From Lactobacillales bacterium (lineage in GTDB: Bacteria; Bacillota; Bacilli; Lactobacillales; Streptococcaceae), in the NCBI GenBank assembly GCA_031288715.1, contig JAITQW010000053.1:1-39138 (forward strand): a stretch of DNA of 39,138 nucleotides. Direction: 5' to 3'. A program made the translations under genes and the position numbers. Positions 1-8,132 of this stretch are shown here, piece by piece (within the stretch, counting starts at the first letter, position 1; each line of letters starts with the position of its first letter). Below the pieces are notes generated by a model. The model was not told the DNA's origin, did not search any database, and saw only the letters and a program-made list of their open reading frames with translations.

Positions 1-309
1 GAATTTGAACCAGTTATCAAGGAGGCGGTGAAAATGTTTGATGTAATCACATCGGATAAGAAGACACAAGAACTTTTGAGAATGAAGGAAAAAGGAGAAC
101 GCGATTTTAATTCAGCGATTAAAAATTCGAGATTACAAGGAATAGCGAAAGGAAGAGTAGAAGGAAGAGTAGAAGGAAAAGCGGAGGGAAGGATAGAAGA
201 AAAAAAACAAACTGCGCAATCGATGTTGCAAGATGGCATGTCTATATCTACTATTAGTAAGTATACCGGCCTTTCTATCTCCGAGATTCAGTTGTTGAAA
301 TCTCATTGA
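1..309 (+). CDS. C-terminal part of an Rpn-type (PD-(D/E)XK) nuclease/transposase-like protein, 5' truncated by the window edge
   Basis: The reading frame is open from the first base, so the GTG at 28 is probably an internal codon and not the start. What remains is the tail typical of Rpn (recombination-promoting nuclease, formerly transposase_31/DUF4351-like) proteins: a charged helical stretch, a run of degenerate Gly-Arg-x-Glu-Gly units (about residues 52-66 of the visible part), and a final helix-turn-helix-like segment (MLQDGMSISTISKYTGLS). In this family the catalytic nuclease domain is N-terminal and would lie outside the window. The call rests on overall resemblance of the tail, because no catalytic residues are visible. 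The Gly-Glu-Arg repeat is prone to slippage and often varies in copy number among relatives. Confidence 0.6.
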   Translation, partial: EFEPVIKEAVKMFDVITSDKKTQELLRMKEKGERDFNSAIKNSRLQGIAKGRVEGRVEGKAEGRIEEKKQTAQSMLQDGMSISTISKYTGLSISEIQLLKSH

Positions 310-457
310 ATAGAATATATCTGATTATATATTGGATACAAAGAAATTCTGAAATATTTTCTTCCTGTTACGATAAATTATTTCAAGCAAAGATGAATAT
401 AGATCCCGACTTTATCAATGATTAAAGATTTGTTGATAATTTTCAATAAATATACAA

Positions 458-598
458 GCCAAACGCATGAAGAATTTTTGTTTTCACAGAGAATGATTTT
501 AAGCGATTTAAAATTTTTGAACGATTTTTTTACAAAACATTCGCTTAAAATACTTCTCTCACGCTTATTTTTTCTCATAATTCTTTCATGCGTTTGGC
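458..598. repeat. Long imperfect inverted repeat (MITE-like or large hairpin)
   Basis: The outer arms are 458-470 (gccaaacgcatga) and 586-598 (tcatgcgtttggc), which are exactly complementary. Complementarity resumes further in at 496-506 (attttaagcga) against 541-551 (tcgcttaaaat). The intervening arm sequence is partly complementary with bulges. The structure could be a decayed miniature element or a transcribed hairpin; nothing in it codes for protein. Confidence 0.6.
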
Positions 599-689
599 GT
601 GATAAATATAGCATATTCGTTGTACTTTGCTTTATTAACTAGTGCACAAGCTATAATACTTCAATGAATTAGGCTCTAAATAGATAAAG

Positions 690-720
690 AAGAGGATAGA
701 TCTTGTGAACCTATTCTCTT
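690..720. terminator. Hairpin terminator between the Rpn remnant and pepA
   Basis: Arms aagaggatag (690-699) and ctattctctt (711-720) pair over 10 positions with one G-U. The hairpin is followed by TTTT on the + strand and by a T-rich run on the - strand, so it can serve the convergent pepA and anything arriving from the left. Confidence 0.5.
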
Positions 721-746
721 TTAGCTAATTTCTCATGCATTTCCAC

Positions 747-1829
747 TTACTCTCGTAATTCAGCTACTTTTTGTTTATTCAGGCGTTTTATAACTGCTGT
801 CACTAAGTCGATCAAGTTTGTATAGTCATCTTCATGGACAATTGATGTATGGCTATGAAGATAGCGAACAGGGACTGTTAATGCAAGGGAAGGGATTCCT
901 GAATAGGTTAAGTGCATCTGACCAGCATCAGTTCCACCACCGGACATAAATGATGGTTGATACGGAATGCTTAATTCTTCTGCTATGTCCACAACAAAGT
1001 TTCTTAATTTTGTATGTGCAATCATTGAAGCATCGTAGAAAACGATTTGTGGGCCTTTTCCGAGCACTGAATCTGCTTCGCTTGGTTTAATTCCAGGAGT
1101 ATCTCCAGGAATGCCAGTATCCACAGCAAATGCAATATCTGGCTTAGTAAGATGAGTTAATGTACGAGCACCTCGTAAACCAACTTCTTCTTGAACGTTT
1201 GCTCCTGCGAAAATTGTGTTCGGATGTTTTTCTTTGGTAAGTCTTTGAAACACCTGCAGAACAGTAGCTGTTCCGATTCGATTATCCCATGCTTTCGCTA
1301 GCAAGTATTTGGAATCATTTAGACGACGATATTCGATATAAGGAGTAATCATGTCCCCTGGACGAATTCCCCATTTTTCTACTTCATCTTTGGAAGTTGC
1401 TCCAATATCAATAAACATATCTTTTATTTCGACAGGTTTTTTACGTGCCTGAGGAGATAGGATGTGTGGTGGTTTTGAACCAACGACTCCATGGATTGTT
1501 TTACCGCTGCGAGTGGTAATGGTAACTTGTTGGGCAAGGATTACTTGTCCCCACCATCCACCAAGAGGTTGAAAATAAATGAATCCTTTTTCGTTAATAT
1601 TGGTGACCATGAAACCGACTTCATCCATATGAGAAGCAAATAAAATGTTGGGACCATTTGTATCCCCTGTATGTTTAGCAGCAATTCCTCCCAGACCATC
1701 GATGAAAATTTCTTCAGCTATTGGCTCAGCAATTTCTTTAAAAATCATTTGTATTTCTTTTTCATTTCCAGGTACCCCTTTTGCTTCAGTTAGACGTTTT
1801 AAGAAAAGCTCTTCTTCTTGATTGATCAT
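747..1829 (-). CDS. pepA: Glutamyl aminopeptidase, M42 family metallopeptidase
   Basis: Cytoplasmic dinuclear-metal aminopeptidase that removes N-terminal acidic residues from peptides. The 360-residue length is normal for the M42 family. The metal and catalytic residues are visible in order: H67 and D69 in SHMDEVG, D182 in KAWDNR, the E214-E215 pair in QEEVGLRG, D237 in VDTG, and H325 in RYLHSH. The start at 1829 is supported by an upstream GGAAGGATGA ribosome-binding site about 6 bases away. An extended -10 (TGC then TATAGT) lies further upstream on the same strand. It is a single gene, convergent with the Rpn remnant and divergent from nrdD. The exact specificity (Glu/Asp versus a broader M42 range) is inferred from similarity to lactic acid bacterial PepA. 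Confidence 0.9.
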   Translation of the reverse strand: MINQEEELFLKRLTEAKGVPGNEKEIQMIFKEIAEPIAEEIFIDGLGGIAAKHTGDTNGPNILFASHMDEVGFMVTNINEKGFIYFQPLGGWWGQVILAQQVTITTRSGKTIHGVVGSKPPHILSPQARKKPVEIKDMFIDIGATSKDEVEKWGIRPGDMITPYIEYRRLNDSKYLLAKAWDNRIGTATVLQVFQRLTKEKHPNTIFAGANVQEEVGLRGARTLTHLTKPDIAFAVDTGIPGDTPGIKPSEADSVLGKGPQIVFYDASMIAHTKLRNFVVDIAEELSIPYQPSFMSGGGTDAGQMHLTYSGIPSLALTVPVRYLHSHTSIVHEDDYTNLIDLVTAVIKRLNKQKVAELRE

Positions 1830-1944
1830 TTAGTTCATCCTTCCCATCTATTTGTAATAGCCATAAACGTTAAAGTGTAGTGTTTCTGTGTTAACTATAG
1901 CAAAGAGAAGAATAATTTGCTTGAAAAAGGTTATTTTTGTCATA

Positions 1945-2001
1945 ACACAATATATAGTGGTGCAAATCAAAAAAAATGAAAATAAACACAATATGTTGTG
2001 T
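1945..2001 (+). promoter_or_regulatory. Two NrdR boxes upstream of nrdD
   Basis: Two near-palindromic 16-mers, acacaatatatagtgg (1945-1960) and acacaatatgttgtgt (1986-2001), fit the NrdR-box consensus (acaCwATATwTwGtgt). Their centres are 41 bp apart, close to four helical turns, so both face the same side of the DNA. The second box ends 8 bases before the -35 element. This arrangement is known for the repressor NrdR, which controls ribonucleotide reductase genes in response to ATP/dATP. Confidence 0.85.
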
Positions 2002-2009
2002 GCTATCAC

Positions 2010-2038
2010 TTGTCTTTTCTTGGAAAGTCATTTATACT
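2010..2038 (+). promoter_or_regulatory. SigA promoter of nrdDG
   Basis: TTGTCT (2010-2015) and TATACT (2033-2038) are separated by 17 bp, just downstream of the NrdR boxes. The transcript would have a leader of about 115 bases before nrdD. Confidence 0.75.
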
Positions 2039-2159
2039 GATTGAGAAAATGATAGATAAAATCTTTCAATATTATCTAGTAAACGAAATTCGTTGACTAT
2101 GGAGACGTAGATGAGTTCAAAAAAGGTTGCTTGATGAATGAAAGCGAGGGTGTTATTTT

Positions 2160-4340
2160 ATGTCAGTGATAGACGCAATAAAATTAGATAAAATTTCTAC
2201 AACAATAGCAGGTATTAAAGTATTAAAAAGAGATGGCCGTTTGGTAGATTTTAACGATCAAAAAATCTATGATGCCTTAGTAAAGGCTGAAATACAAATT
2301 AATCAGGAACTCACTCCTATTTCTGCTGCAACTCTTGAAGCGATATTGGAACAAGTCGATGCAGAAATCAAGGAACGTTTTCAAGAGAACATAAAAATTT
2401 ATGAAATTCAAAATATTGTAGAGCATGTGTTGTTAGAAAACAATCTCTACGATTTAGCAGAAAGTTACATTTCGTATCGAACTCAGCGTGATTTTGCTCG
2501 TTCGAAAGCGACAGATATCAATTTTACGATTGGCAAGCTGATTAATAAAGAAGAGACTGTTGTGAATGAAAATGCGAATAAGGATTCAGATGTATTTAAT
2601 ACACAACGAGATTTGACGGCAGGAATTGTTGGTAAGTCAATTGGTTTGAAGATGCTGCCTTTACATGTTGCAAATGCGCATCAAAAAGGAGAGATTCATT
2701 ATCACGATTTAGATTACCATCCTTATACGCCAATGACAAATTGTTGTCTTATTGATTTTAAAGGAATGTTAGAAAATGGCTTTAAGATTGGTAATGCTGA
2801 AGTGATTTCTCCAAAATCAATTCAGACAGCAACTGCTCAGATGAGTCAAATCATTGCGAATGTGGCTTCTAGCCAGTATGGAGGTTGTTCAGCTGACCGA
2901 GTGGATGAATTTTTAGCTCCTTATGCAAAATGGAACTATGATAAGCATATGAAAGAAGCGCAAAAGTGGGTTGTTGAAGAAAAATGGGAAGAATATGCGA
3001 AGAGTAAAACGCAAAAAGATATTTATGATGCAATGCAGTCTTTAGAGTATGAAATCAATACTCTGTTTACTTCTCATGGTCAAACACCATTTACTTCTTT
3101 AGGTTTTGGTTTAGGGGTAAATTGGTTCGAACGTGAGATTCAACGAGCAATTCTCAATATTAGGATTGCTGGTTTAGGAAGTGAGAAGCGAACGGCAATT
3201 TTTCCAAAACTTATTTTTACTTTGAAGCGTGGTTTGAATTTAAGTGAAGGCGAGCCTAATTACGATATTAAGCAATTAGCGTTGCAATGTGCCGTAAAAC
3301 GGATGTATCCTGATATTTTGAGTTATGATAAAATTGTGGAATTGACTGGTTCATTTAAAGTTCCAATGGGTTGTCGTTCATTCTTGCAGGGATGGAAGGA
3401 TGAATCGGGGAAAGAAGTTAATGCGGGGAGAATGAACCTAGGGGTTGTGACTCTTAATTTGCCACGAATTGCTTTGGAAGCAAAAGGTAGGCAAGAAAAA
3501 TTTTGGTCCATTTTAGAGGATCGATTACAGACAATGAAAGATGCACTTGTGTTTCGAATCCATCGCTGCAAGGAGGCTATTCCATCAAATGCGCCAATTT
3601 TGTATCAAAATGGAGCCTTTGGGAAGCGTTTAGATCGGGATGATTCTGCAGATGAGTTGTTCCGCAACAAGCGGGCAACGGTATCTCTTGGATATATTGG
3701 CTTGTATGAAGTAGCAACTTCGTTTTTTGGTGCAGATTGGGAAGAAAACCCAGAAGCAAAAGATTTCACGTTAGAAATTATGAAGATTTTAAAATTGAAG
3801 GCAGATACTTGGGGAGATGAGTATGGTTATCATTTTTCTGTGTACTCAACGCCATCTGAATCATTGACTGATCGCTTTTGTCGCTTAGATACGGAACGAT
3901 TTGGGAAGATTGAAGATATTACAGATAAGGAATATTACACCAATTCTTTTCATTATGATGTGCGGAAGAAGCCAACTCCATTTGAAAAGCTAGATTTTGA
4001 GAAAGATTATGCTCAGTATTGTTCTGGTGGGTTTATTCATTATTGTGAGTATCCTGTGTTGCAGCACAATCCGAAAGCTTTGGAAGCAGTATGGAATTAC
4101 GCGTATGATCGTGTTGGATATTTAGGTACAAATACGCCGATTGATCATTGTTATGAATGTGATTTTGAAGGTGATTTTAAGCCGACAGCTCGAGGGTTTG
4201 AATGTCCGAATTGTGGAAATACTAACTCTGCAACAAGTGATGTTGTGAAACGCACTTGTGGATATTTGGGAAATCCGCAAGCGCGTCCGATGGTGCGAGG
4301 GCGTCATAAAGAAATTAGTAGTCGAGTGAAGCATATGTAA
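2160..4340 (+). CDS. nrdD: Anaerobic ribonucleoside-triphosphate reductase, glycyl radical enzyme
   Basis: Class III reductase that makes dNTPs from NTPs without oxygen, using formate as reductant in the well-studied enzymes. The N-terminus carries an ATP-cone (from about KVLKRDGRLVDF, residues 21-32), the allosteric site that senses ATP/dATP. The C-terminus has a zinc site with C664, C667, C682 and C685 (CYEC and CPNC pairs) and the glycyl-radical motif RTCGYLG, with G701 as the expected radical site. The length of 726 aa is usual. It is the first gene of an operon with nrdG, which encodes its activase, 41 bases downstream. Two NrdR boxes and a good promoter precede it, so expression should follow NrdR. 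The start at 2160 follows a GCGAGGGTG ribosome-binding site. Confidence 0.97.
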   Translation: MSVIDAIKLDKISTTIAGIKVLKRDGRLVDFNDQKIYDALVKAEIQINQELTPISAATLEAILEQVDAEIKERFQENIKIYEIQNIVEHVLLENNLYDLAESYISYRTQRDFARSKATDINFTIGKLINKEETVVNENANKDSDVFNTQRDLTAGIVGKSIGLKMLPLHVANAHQKGEIHYHDLDYHPYTPMTNCCLIDFKGMLENGFKIGNAEVISPKSIQTATAQMSQIIANVASSQYGGCSADRVDEFLAPYAKWNYDKHMKEAQKWVVEEKWEEYAKSKTQKDIYDAMQSLEYEINTLFTSHGQTPFTSLGFGLGVNWFEREIQRAILNIRIAGLGSEKRTAIFPKLIFTLKRGLNLSEGEPNYDIKQLALQCAVKRMYPDILSYDKIVELTGSFKVPMGCRSFLQGWKDESGKEVNAGRMNLGVVTLNLPRIALEAKGRQEKFWSILEDRLQTMKDALVFRIHRCKEAIPSNAPILYQNGAFGKRLDRDDSADELFRNKRATVSLGYIGLYEVATSFFGADWEENPEAKDFTLEIMKILKLKADTWGDEYGYHFSVYSTPSESLTDRFCRLDTERFGKIEDITDKEYYTNSFHYDVRKKPTPFEKLDFEKDYAQYCSGGFIHYCEYPVLQHNPKALEAVWNYAYDRVGYLGTNTPIDHCYECDFEGDFKPTARGFECPNCGNTNSATSDVVKRTCGYLGNPQARPMVRGRHKEISSRVKHM

Positions 4341-4381
4341 ATTTAAAAGCTGAAAGGACTACAGTAGGAGGGGAGCTTGTC

Positions 4382-4909
4382 ATAAATTCGAAAGAATTAA
4401 GTAAAAATTATTATGCTGATTACAAGCCGTTTAATTTTGTGGATGGAGAAGGAGTTCGTAATTCATTGTATGTAAGCGGATGCCCATTTGCGTGTAAAGG
4501 TTGTTATAATGCGGCTGCACAGTCTTTTAGTTATGGTAAACCTTATACAAAGGAGCTAGAGAGTAGGATTATTGAGGATACGCGTCCTTATTATGTACAA
4601 GGAGTGACTTTACTGGGTGGGGAACCATTTTTAAATACGGATATTAGTATTTCTTTAGCAAAGCGGCTGCGGCAGGAATTTGGTCAGCTTAAGGATATTT
4701 GGTGTTGGACAGGATATACTTGGGAAGAGCTTCAAGAAGAAACCGATGATAAAAAAGAGTTGTTGCAAAATATTGATGTTTTGGTAGATGGGCGTTTTGA
4801 ATTAGAGAAAAAGGATCTGAATTTGCAATTTCGAGGATCTTTCAATCAACGAATTATTGATGTTCAAAAATCTTTGATTCAAGGAACAGTAACATTTTGG
4901 AAGAGTTAA
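4382..4909 (+). CDS. nrdG: Anaerobic ribonucleotide reductase activating protein (radical SAM), probable AUA start
   Basis: Radical-SAM activase that uses S-adenosylmethionine and a [4Fe-4S] cluster to create the glycyl radical on NrdD. The cluster motif CxxxCxxC is present (C34, C38, C41 when counted from 4382), followed by the LLGGEPFLN segment. The first standard start in frame is GTG at 4439, but that begins inside the conserved N-terminal strand (KPFNFVDGEGVRNSLYVSGC) and has no ribosome-binding site. The frame is open upstream with no ATG, GTG or TTG, while a strong AGGAGGGG (4366-4373) sits 8 bases before an in-frame ATA at 4382. Initiating there gives 175 aa, a normal NrdG length. I therefore place the start at ATA; a mutated ATG or a sequencing error is the alternative. 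Confidence 0.9.
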   Translation: MNSKELSKNYYADYKPFNFVDGEGVRNSLYVSGCPFACKGCYNAAAQSFSYGKPYTKELESRIIEDTRPYYVQGVTLLGGEPFLNTDISISLAKRLRQEFGQLKDIWCWTGYTWEELQEETDDKKELLQNIDVLVDGRFELEKKDLNLQFRGSFNQRIIDVQKSLIQGTVTFWKS

Positions 4910-4921
4910 AAATGAACTAAT

Positions 4922-4964
4922 GAACCTGTCTGAGGTCTTTAGCGGTGAAGATTTAGACAGGTTC
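4922..4964 (+). terminator. Inverted repeat after nrdG, weak terminator or repeat end
   Basis: Arms gaacctgtct (4922-4931) and agacaggttc (4955-4964) are exactly complementary with a 23-base loop, 12 bases after the nrdG stop. There is no strong T-run, so its terminator role is uncertain. The acaggttctta end resembles short repeats near 25.33 kb and 33.71 kb. Confidence 0.4.
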
Positions 4965-5078
4965 TTATAGTTTGTTAAGGGTCTGTCTAATGGCGAAATT
5001 ACCAACATGTCTTTCTTTTTCATACTAAACGTGTAACTGACGACCACTGGGTGAGGCATTTTTGATGGTCATTTACAT

Positions 5079-5095
5079 ATGTTATATTTTCTTAC
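5079..5095 (+). promoter_or_regulatory. GlnR operator
   Basis: TGTTATATTTTCTTACA matches the GlnR/TnrA consensus TGTNAN7TNACA exactly. It sits 9 bases before the -35 of the glnR promoter, where GlnR autorepression of glnRA is expected. Confidence 0.85.
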
Positions 5096-5104
5096 ATTTC
5101 TCCA

Positions 5105-5133
5105 TTGACATCTCTTTTCATGATTGTTAGACT
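5105..5133 (+). promoter_or_regulatory. SigA promoter of glnRA
   Basis: TTGACA (5105-5110) and TAGACT (5128-5133) are spaced by 17 bp, directly downstream of the GlnR operator. Confidence 0.8.
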
Positions 5134-5208
5134 AAATTTGTTTGAGATAGAGACTGAAATGTATTTCATCGCTCTAGCAAAGCTTACCAAAACGTGGGAG
5201 GTTTTAAG

Positions 5209-5595
5209 ATGTCAGAGAGAGAATTACGTCGTTCAATGTCTGTTTTTCCAATTGGAACTGTGATGAAGTTAACGGATTTGTCAGCTCGTCAAATTCGTTA
5301 CTATGAAGAGCAGCAACTGATTGATCCTGAACGTAGTGAAGGGAATCGTCGCTTGTATTCACTGAATGATATAGATATTTTACTAGAGATTAAGGATTAT
5401 TTGTCCACTGGCTTAAATATGGCAGGAGTGAAACGAGCACTGACAAATCACTTACTTATGAAGCGACATGCTCAAGAAAAGGCAGGAAAAACATTAACGG
5501 ATGCAGATATTCGACGTGTTCTTCAGAATGATTTTTTAAATCAAGGAGGTTTTTTGAAGAACGAATCCCCTATGCTTCGTCAACCGCGATTGTAA
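5209..5595 (+). CDS. glnR: Nitrogen regulator GlnR, MerR family
   Basis: Repressor of glutamine synthetase and nitrogen-uptake genes; in Firmicutes it is activated by feedback-inhibited glutamine synthetase. The winged-helix MerR DNA-binding part is clear (FPIGTVMKLTDLSARQIRYYEEQQLI, then EGNRRLYSLNDI). The C-terminal tail ends in RQPRL, as in the autoinhibitory tail of this subfamily. The upstream GTG at 5194 is part of the ribosome-binding region (GTGGGAGG), so ATG 5209 is the start and gives 128 aa. It is followed by glnA after 66 bases, the standard glnRA operon, and has a consensus GlnR operator in front of its promoter. Confidence 0.95.
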   Translation: MSERELRRSMSVFPIGTVMKLTDLSARQIRYYEEQQLIDPERSEGNRRLYSLNDIDILLEIKDYLSTGLNMAGVKRALTNHLLMKRHAQEKAGKTLTDADIRRVLQNDFLNQGGFLKNESPMLRQPRL

Positions 5596-5661
5596 TAATT
5601 CTTCTTTTAGATTTAAAATTGTTTTTAGTTTCCAATTCAAAAATGAAAGTAGGTAGGTAAA

Positions 5662-7008
5662 ATGGTAGGTAAAGAAAGAACGGAAGCAGATATTCGTAGA
5701 GAAGTGAAGGAACAAGGAGTTACATTTTTGCGTTTGATGTTTACGGATATTTTAGGAACATTGAAGAATGTAGAAGTTCCTGCAACAGATGAGCAGTTGG
5801 ATAAAATTTTAGAAAATAAGATGATGTTTGATGGATCATCTATTGAAGGATTCGTGCGAATCAATGAATCTGATATGTACTTATATCCTGATTTCTCTAC
5901 TTGGATTGTTTTCCCTTGGGAATCAGAGCACGGTAAGGTTGCTGGCTTGATTTGCGATGTTTATAGTCCAGATGGAACGCCATTTGCTGGAGATCCGCGT
6001 GGTAATTTGAAGCGTTCGTTAGCTCATATGGAAAAGAATGGCTTTACATCATTTAATCTTGGGCCAGAACCTGAATTTTTCTTGTTTAAATTAGATGAAA
6101 AGGGTGATCCAACCTTGGAGGTGAATGACCAAGGTGGTTACTTTGACTTGGCGCCAACAGATTCGGCAGAAAATGCTCGCAGGGAAATTGTGAATGTGTT
6201 GACAGAACTTGGATTTGAAGTAGAAGCTTCTCACCATGAAGTAGCTGTAGGTCAGCATGAAATTGATTTCAAGTATGCTAATGTTTTAGAAGCTTGTGAT
6301 AATATTCAATTGTTTAAATTAGTTGTGAAAACAGTTGCTCGTAAGCATGGATTACATGCAACTTTTATGGCTAAGCCGAAATTTGGAATTAATGGAAGTG
6401 GAATGCACTGTAATATGTCTCTTTTCAAAGATGGAAAGAATGCTTTCTGGGATGAAAAAGGAGAAATGGAACTTTCTCAGACAGCTTATCATTTCTTGGG
6501 TGGATTGATCGATCATGCACGTGGATTTACAGCGATTACTAATCCTACAGTGAACTCATACAAGCGTCTTGTTCCTGGTTATGAAGCTCCTGTTTATGTA
6601 GCTTGGGCAGGAAGAAATCGTTCTCCATTGATTCGTGTACCTGCTTCTCGTGGATTATCGACTCGCTTGGAACTTCGTTCTGTTGATCCGACTGCAAATC
6701 CTTATTTAGCTCTAGCAGTTTTATTAGAATGTGGATTGGATGGTATCAAAAATAAGATGAAAGCCCCGAAACCAGTAGAGTTGAACATCTATGCAATGAC
6801 AGAGGAGGAACGTGCTGCAGCTGGAATTAAAGACTTGCCGTCTACCTTGCATAATGCAGTAAAAGATTTGAAGAAGGATAAAGTAGTTATTGATGCTTTA
6901 GGTAGTCATATTTATGAAAACTTTGTAGAAGCAAAGAAAATTGAGTGGTCTGCATATGCACAGACAGTTTCTCAGTGGGAGCAAGAAACGTATTTAGAAT
7001 TGTATTAA
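5662..7008 (+). CDS. glnA: Glutamine synthetase type I
   Basis: Dodecameric enzyme that joins ammonia to glutamate using ATP. At 448 aa it is the Firmicutes GSI-alpha form, without the adenylylation loop of the GSI-beta type. Visible signatures are [13 protein letters not shown] with R66 at the position of the B. subtilis feedback-inhibition arginine, [10 protein letters not shown], the [12 protein letters not shown] ammonium/glutamate region, [14 protein letters not shown] and NRSPLIRVP. It is cotranscribed with glnR and controlled by the same operator. In related bacteria the feedback-inhibited enzyme binds GlnR and turns on repression, so the two genes form one nitrogen-sensing loop. The start at 5662 follows the motif AGTAGGTAGG. 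Confidence 0.97.
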   Translation: MVGKERTEADIRREVKEQGVTFLRLMFTDILGTLKNVEVPATDEQLDKILENKMMFDGSSIEGFVRINESDMYLYPDFSTWIVFPWESEHGKVAGLICDVYSPDGTPFAGDPRGNLKRSLAHMEKNGFTSFNLGPEPEFFLFKLDEKGDPTLEVNDQGGYFDLAPTDSAENARREIVNVLTELGFEVEASHHEVAVGQHEIDFKYANVLEACDNIQLFKLVVKTVARKHGLHATFMAKPKFGINGSGMHCNMSLFKDGKNAFWDEKGEMELSQTAYHFLGGLIDHARGFTAITNPTVNSYKRLVPGYEAPVYVAWAGRNRSPLIRVPASRGLSTRLELRSVDPTANPYLALAVLLECGLDGIKNKMKAPKPVELNIYAMTEEERAAAGIKDLPSTLHNAVKDLKKDKVVIDALGSHIYENFVEAKKIEWSAYAQTVSQWEQETYLELY

Positions 7009-7042
7009 TTAAGATATTTGATCAATAAGAAATAGATGAATG

Positions 7043-8009
7043 TGTCGTTGATTATTGAAAATGTCTCAAAAAATTCAAAACATAAGTTCTAAAAATTATT
7101 TTATTTTCAAATTAAAATTATACGTAATTTTTACCGCTCATCTTTGGACAACGAGCTTTTCTGACCTGATGTTTCTAACTTTTTAATAGTGGCTATTTTT
7201 TCATCAATAGTCACAAATAAATTCTCATCAAAAGTTTGTATAATAAACACTTACTTCAGTATCCTTATTATATAAAAGTTTAGTTCCCGTTTCATCCACT
7301 GGTGCGTAATATTCATTCTTGAATTTGAAATGATGCCAAGAGTCTATCTTACGCGTATCTAAAAACGCTAATATTAGATTTGCTTTTTCAAGTGTTGGTT
7401 TATTTTCAAAGACAGACATGGTATGGTTTATTTCCAAGCCAAATTGTTCATTAAAGCTGTGTAAATAGCTTTTTAAGAATTCATTAGTTTGGTCAATGGT
7501 AGTGGTACCGTTGATTTTTAGTTCTGTGATGAGGCGAGGTTGAAGAGTGTTAAACACATTCTTCAACCTTGCTCTTTTGCTTGTGGCACAGAGCTTGTTT
7601 TAATATCAATTACAAGTTTATGACAAGCATAACTGAATTGCGTGAAGGTATCTTCAATAAGCTCTTTCTTATTCTTTAATTCATATCCCAAAACAGTTCT
7701 TGTATCTGTCATAAATTCATATGGAATTCCGTATTCAATTAGTATTTGATGAAATACATTATAGTATCCTTTTAGAGTTTCTTCCTTATCAAAGTAAGTT
7801 CCTAAAATTCTACCTGTACAATCATCTATAGCTATATGAATGGTTGCTTCTTCTCGCTCCAATAATTCTGTGAAATGAGTGAGATTTGTATCTTTGTGTT
7901 TTTTGTTACTGAAGGGGAACATATGAAGACACATGTTTCTGGGACATTTATATTTTTTCAAAAATCAGGATATTTTCACTGAACAAAGGTTTTTTACTGA
8001 GCAATGACA
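7043..8009 (-). mobile_element. Decayed insertion sequence, IS1202-like (ISNCY group)
   Basis: The left end tgtcgttgattattgaaaat (from 7043) and the complement of the right end (tgtcattgctcagtaaaaaa, reading back from 8009) are imperfect terminal inverted repeats. Between them is a broken transposase on the - strand. The element is about 967 bp, roughly half a full copy, because the 5' half of the transposase is gone. A second, gene-less remnant with the same ends lies at 33361-33633. No target duplication could be seen. Family assignment comes from the transposase core. Confidence 0.7.
7131..7961 (-). pseudogene. Broken DDE (rve-type) transposase of the decayed IS
   Basis: The upper part (7563-7961) carries the integrase-core segment HIAIDDCTGRILGTYFDKEETLKGYY and the IEYGIPYEFMTDTRT segment, where the second catalytic Asp lies. 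Within SVPQAKEQG the frame shifts; the continuation FNTLQPRLITELKINGTTT lies in the next ORF (7228-7566). A second frameshift near 7228 separates the last C-terminal piece (FVTIDEKIATIKKLETSGQ), which ends at 7131. The N-terminal helix-turn-helix half is missing, with only about 48 bases between the visible start and the right IS end. The protein is therefore not functional. The catalytic Asp residues are visible; the final Glu region (DTFTQFSYACHKLVIDIKTSSVPQAK) is present but interrupted just afterwards. Confidence 0.8.
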
Positions 8010-8036
8010 AAACTTTCCTAAAAAGGAAATATGTCC

Positions 8037-8064
8037 TTGACTAATTCCGATAAAATGCTAAAAT
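8037..8064 (+). promoter_or_regulatory. Probable SigA promoter of groESL
   Basis: TTGACT (8037-8042) and TAAAAT (8059-8064) are 16 bp apart, ending 11 bases before the CIRCE operator. A TATAAT at 8070-8075 has no well-spaced -35, so the first pair is preferred. Confidence 0.6.
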
Positions 8065-8075
8065 GATTTTATAAT

Positions 8076-8102
8076 TTAGCACTCAAAGATGATGAGTGCT
8101 AA
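8076..8102 (+). promoter_or_regulatory. CIRCE element (HrcA operator)
   Basis: TTAGCACTC (8076-8084), a 9-base spacer, then GAGTGCTAA (8094-8102): a perfect match to CIRCE. It is the binding site of the heat-shock repressor HrcA and controls groES-groEL. Confidence 0.97.
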
Positions 8103-8132
8103 AATTAAATTTATAAAATTGGAGGGATTCAT

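Larger units (their letters stand above)
310..746. other. Intergenic stretch with a long imperfect inverted repeat and a bidirectional terminator
   Basis: No credible gene is present. The two overlapping opposite-strand ORFs here (378-614 and 418-642) exist because the stretch is self-complementary. It holds the inverted repeat at 458-598 and a hairpin at 690-720, listed separately. Confidence 0.5.

Noticed and set aside
378..642. Two overlapping opposite ORFs in the left intergenic region
   Set aside because: They reflect the self-complementary repeat and lack ribosome-binding sites and any protein-like composition.
4439..4909. GTG 4439 as the nrdG start
   Set aside because: It would cut off the conserved N-terminal strand, has no ribosome-binding site, and the frame stays open upstream to a strong AGGAGGGG.
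4802..5059. 85-residue minus-strand ORF across the nrdG end
   Set aside because: Overlaps nrdG antisense, with no ribosome-binding site or recognisable domain.
5194..5208. GTG 5194 as the glnR start
   Set aside because: The codon belongs to the ribosome-binding region (GTGGGAGG) for ATG 5209, which matches GlnR proteins.
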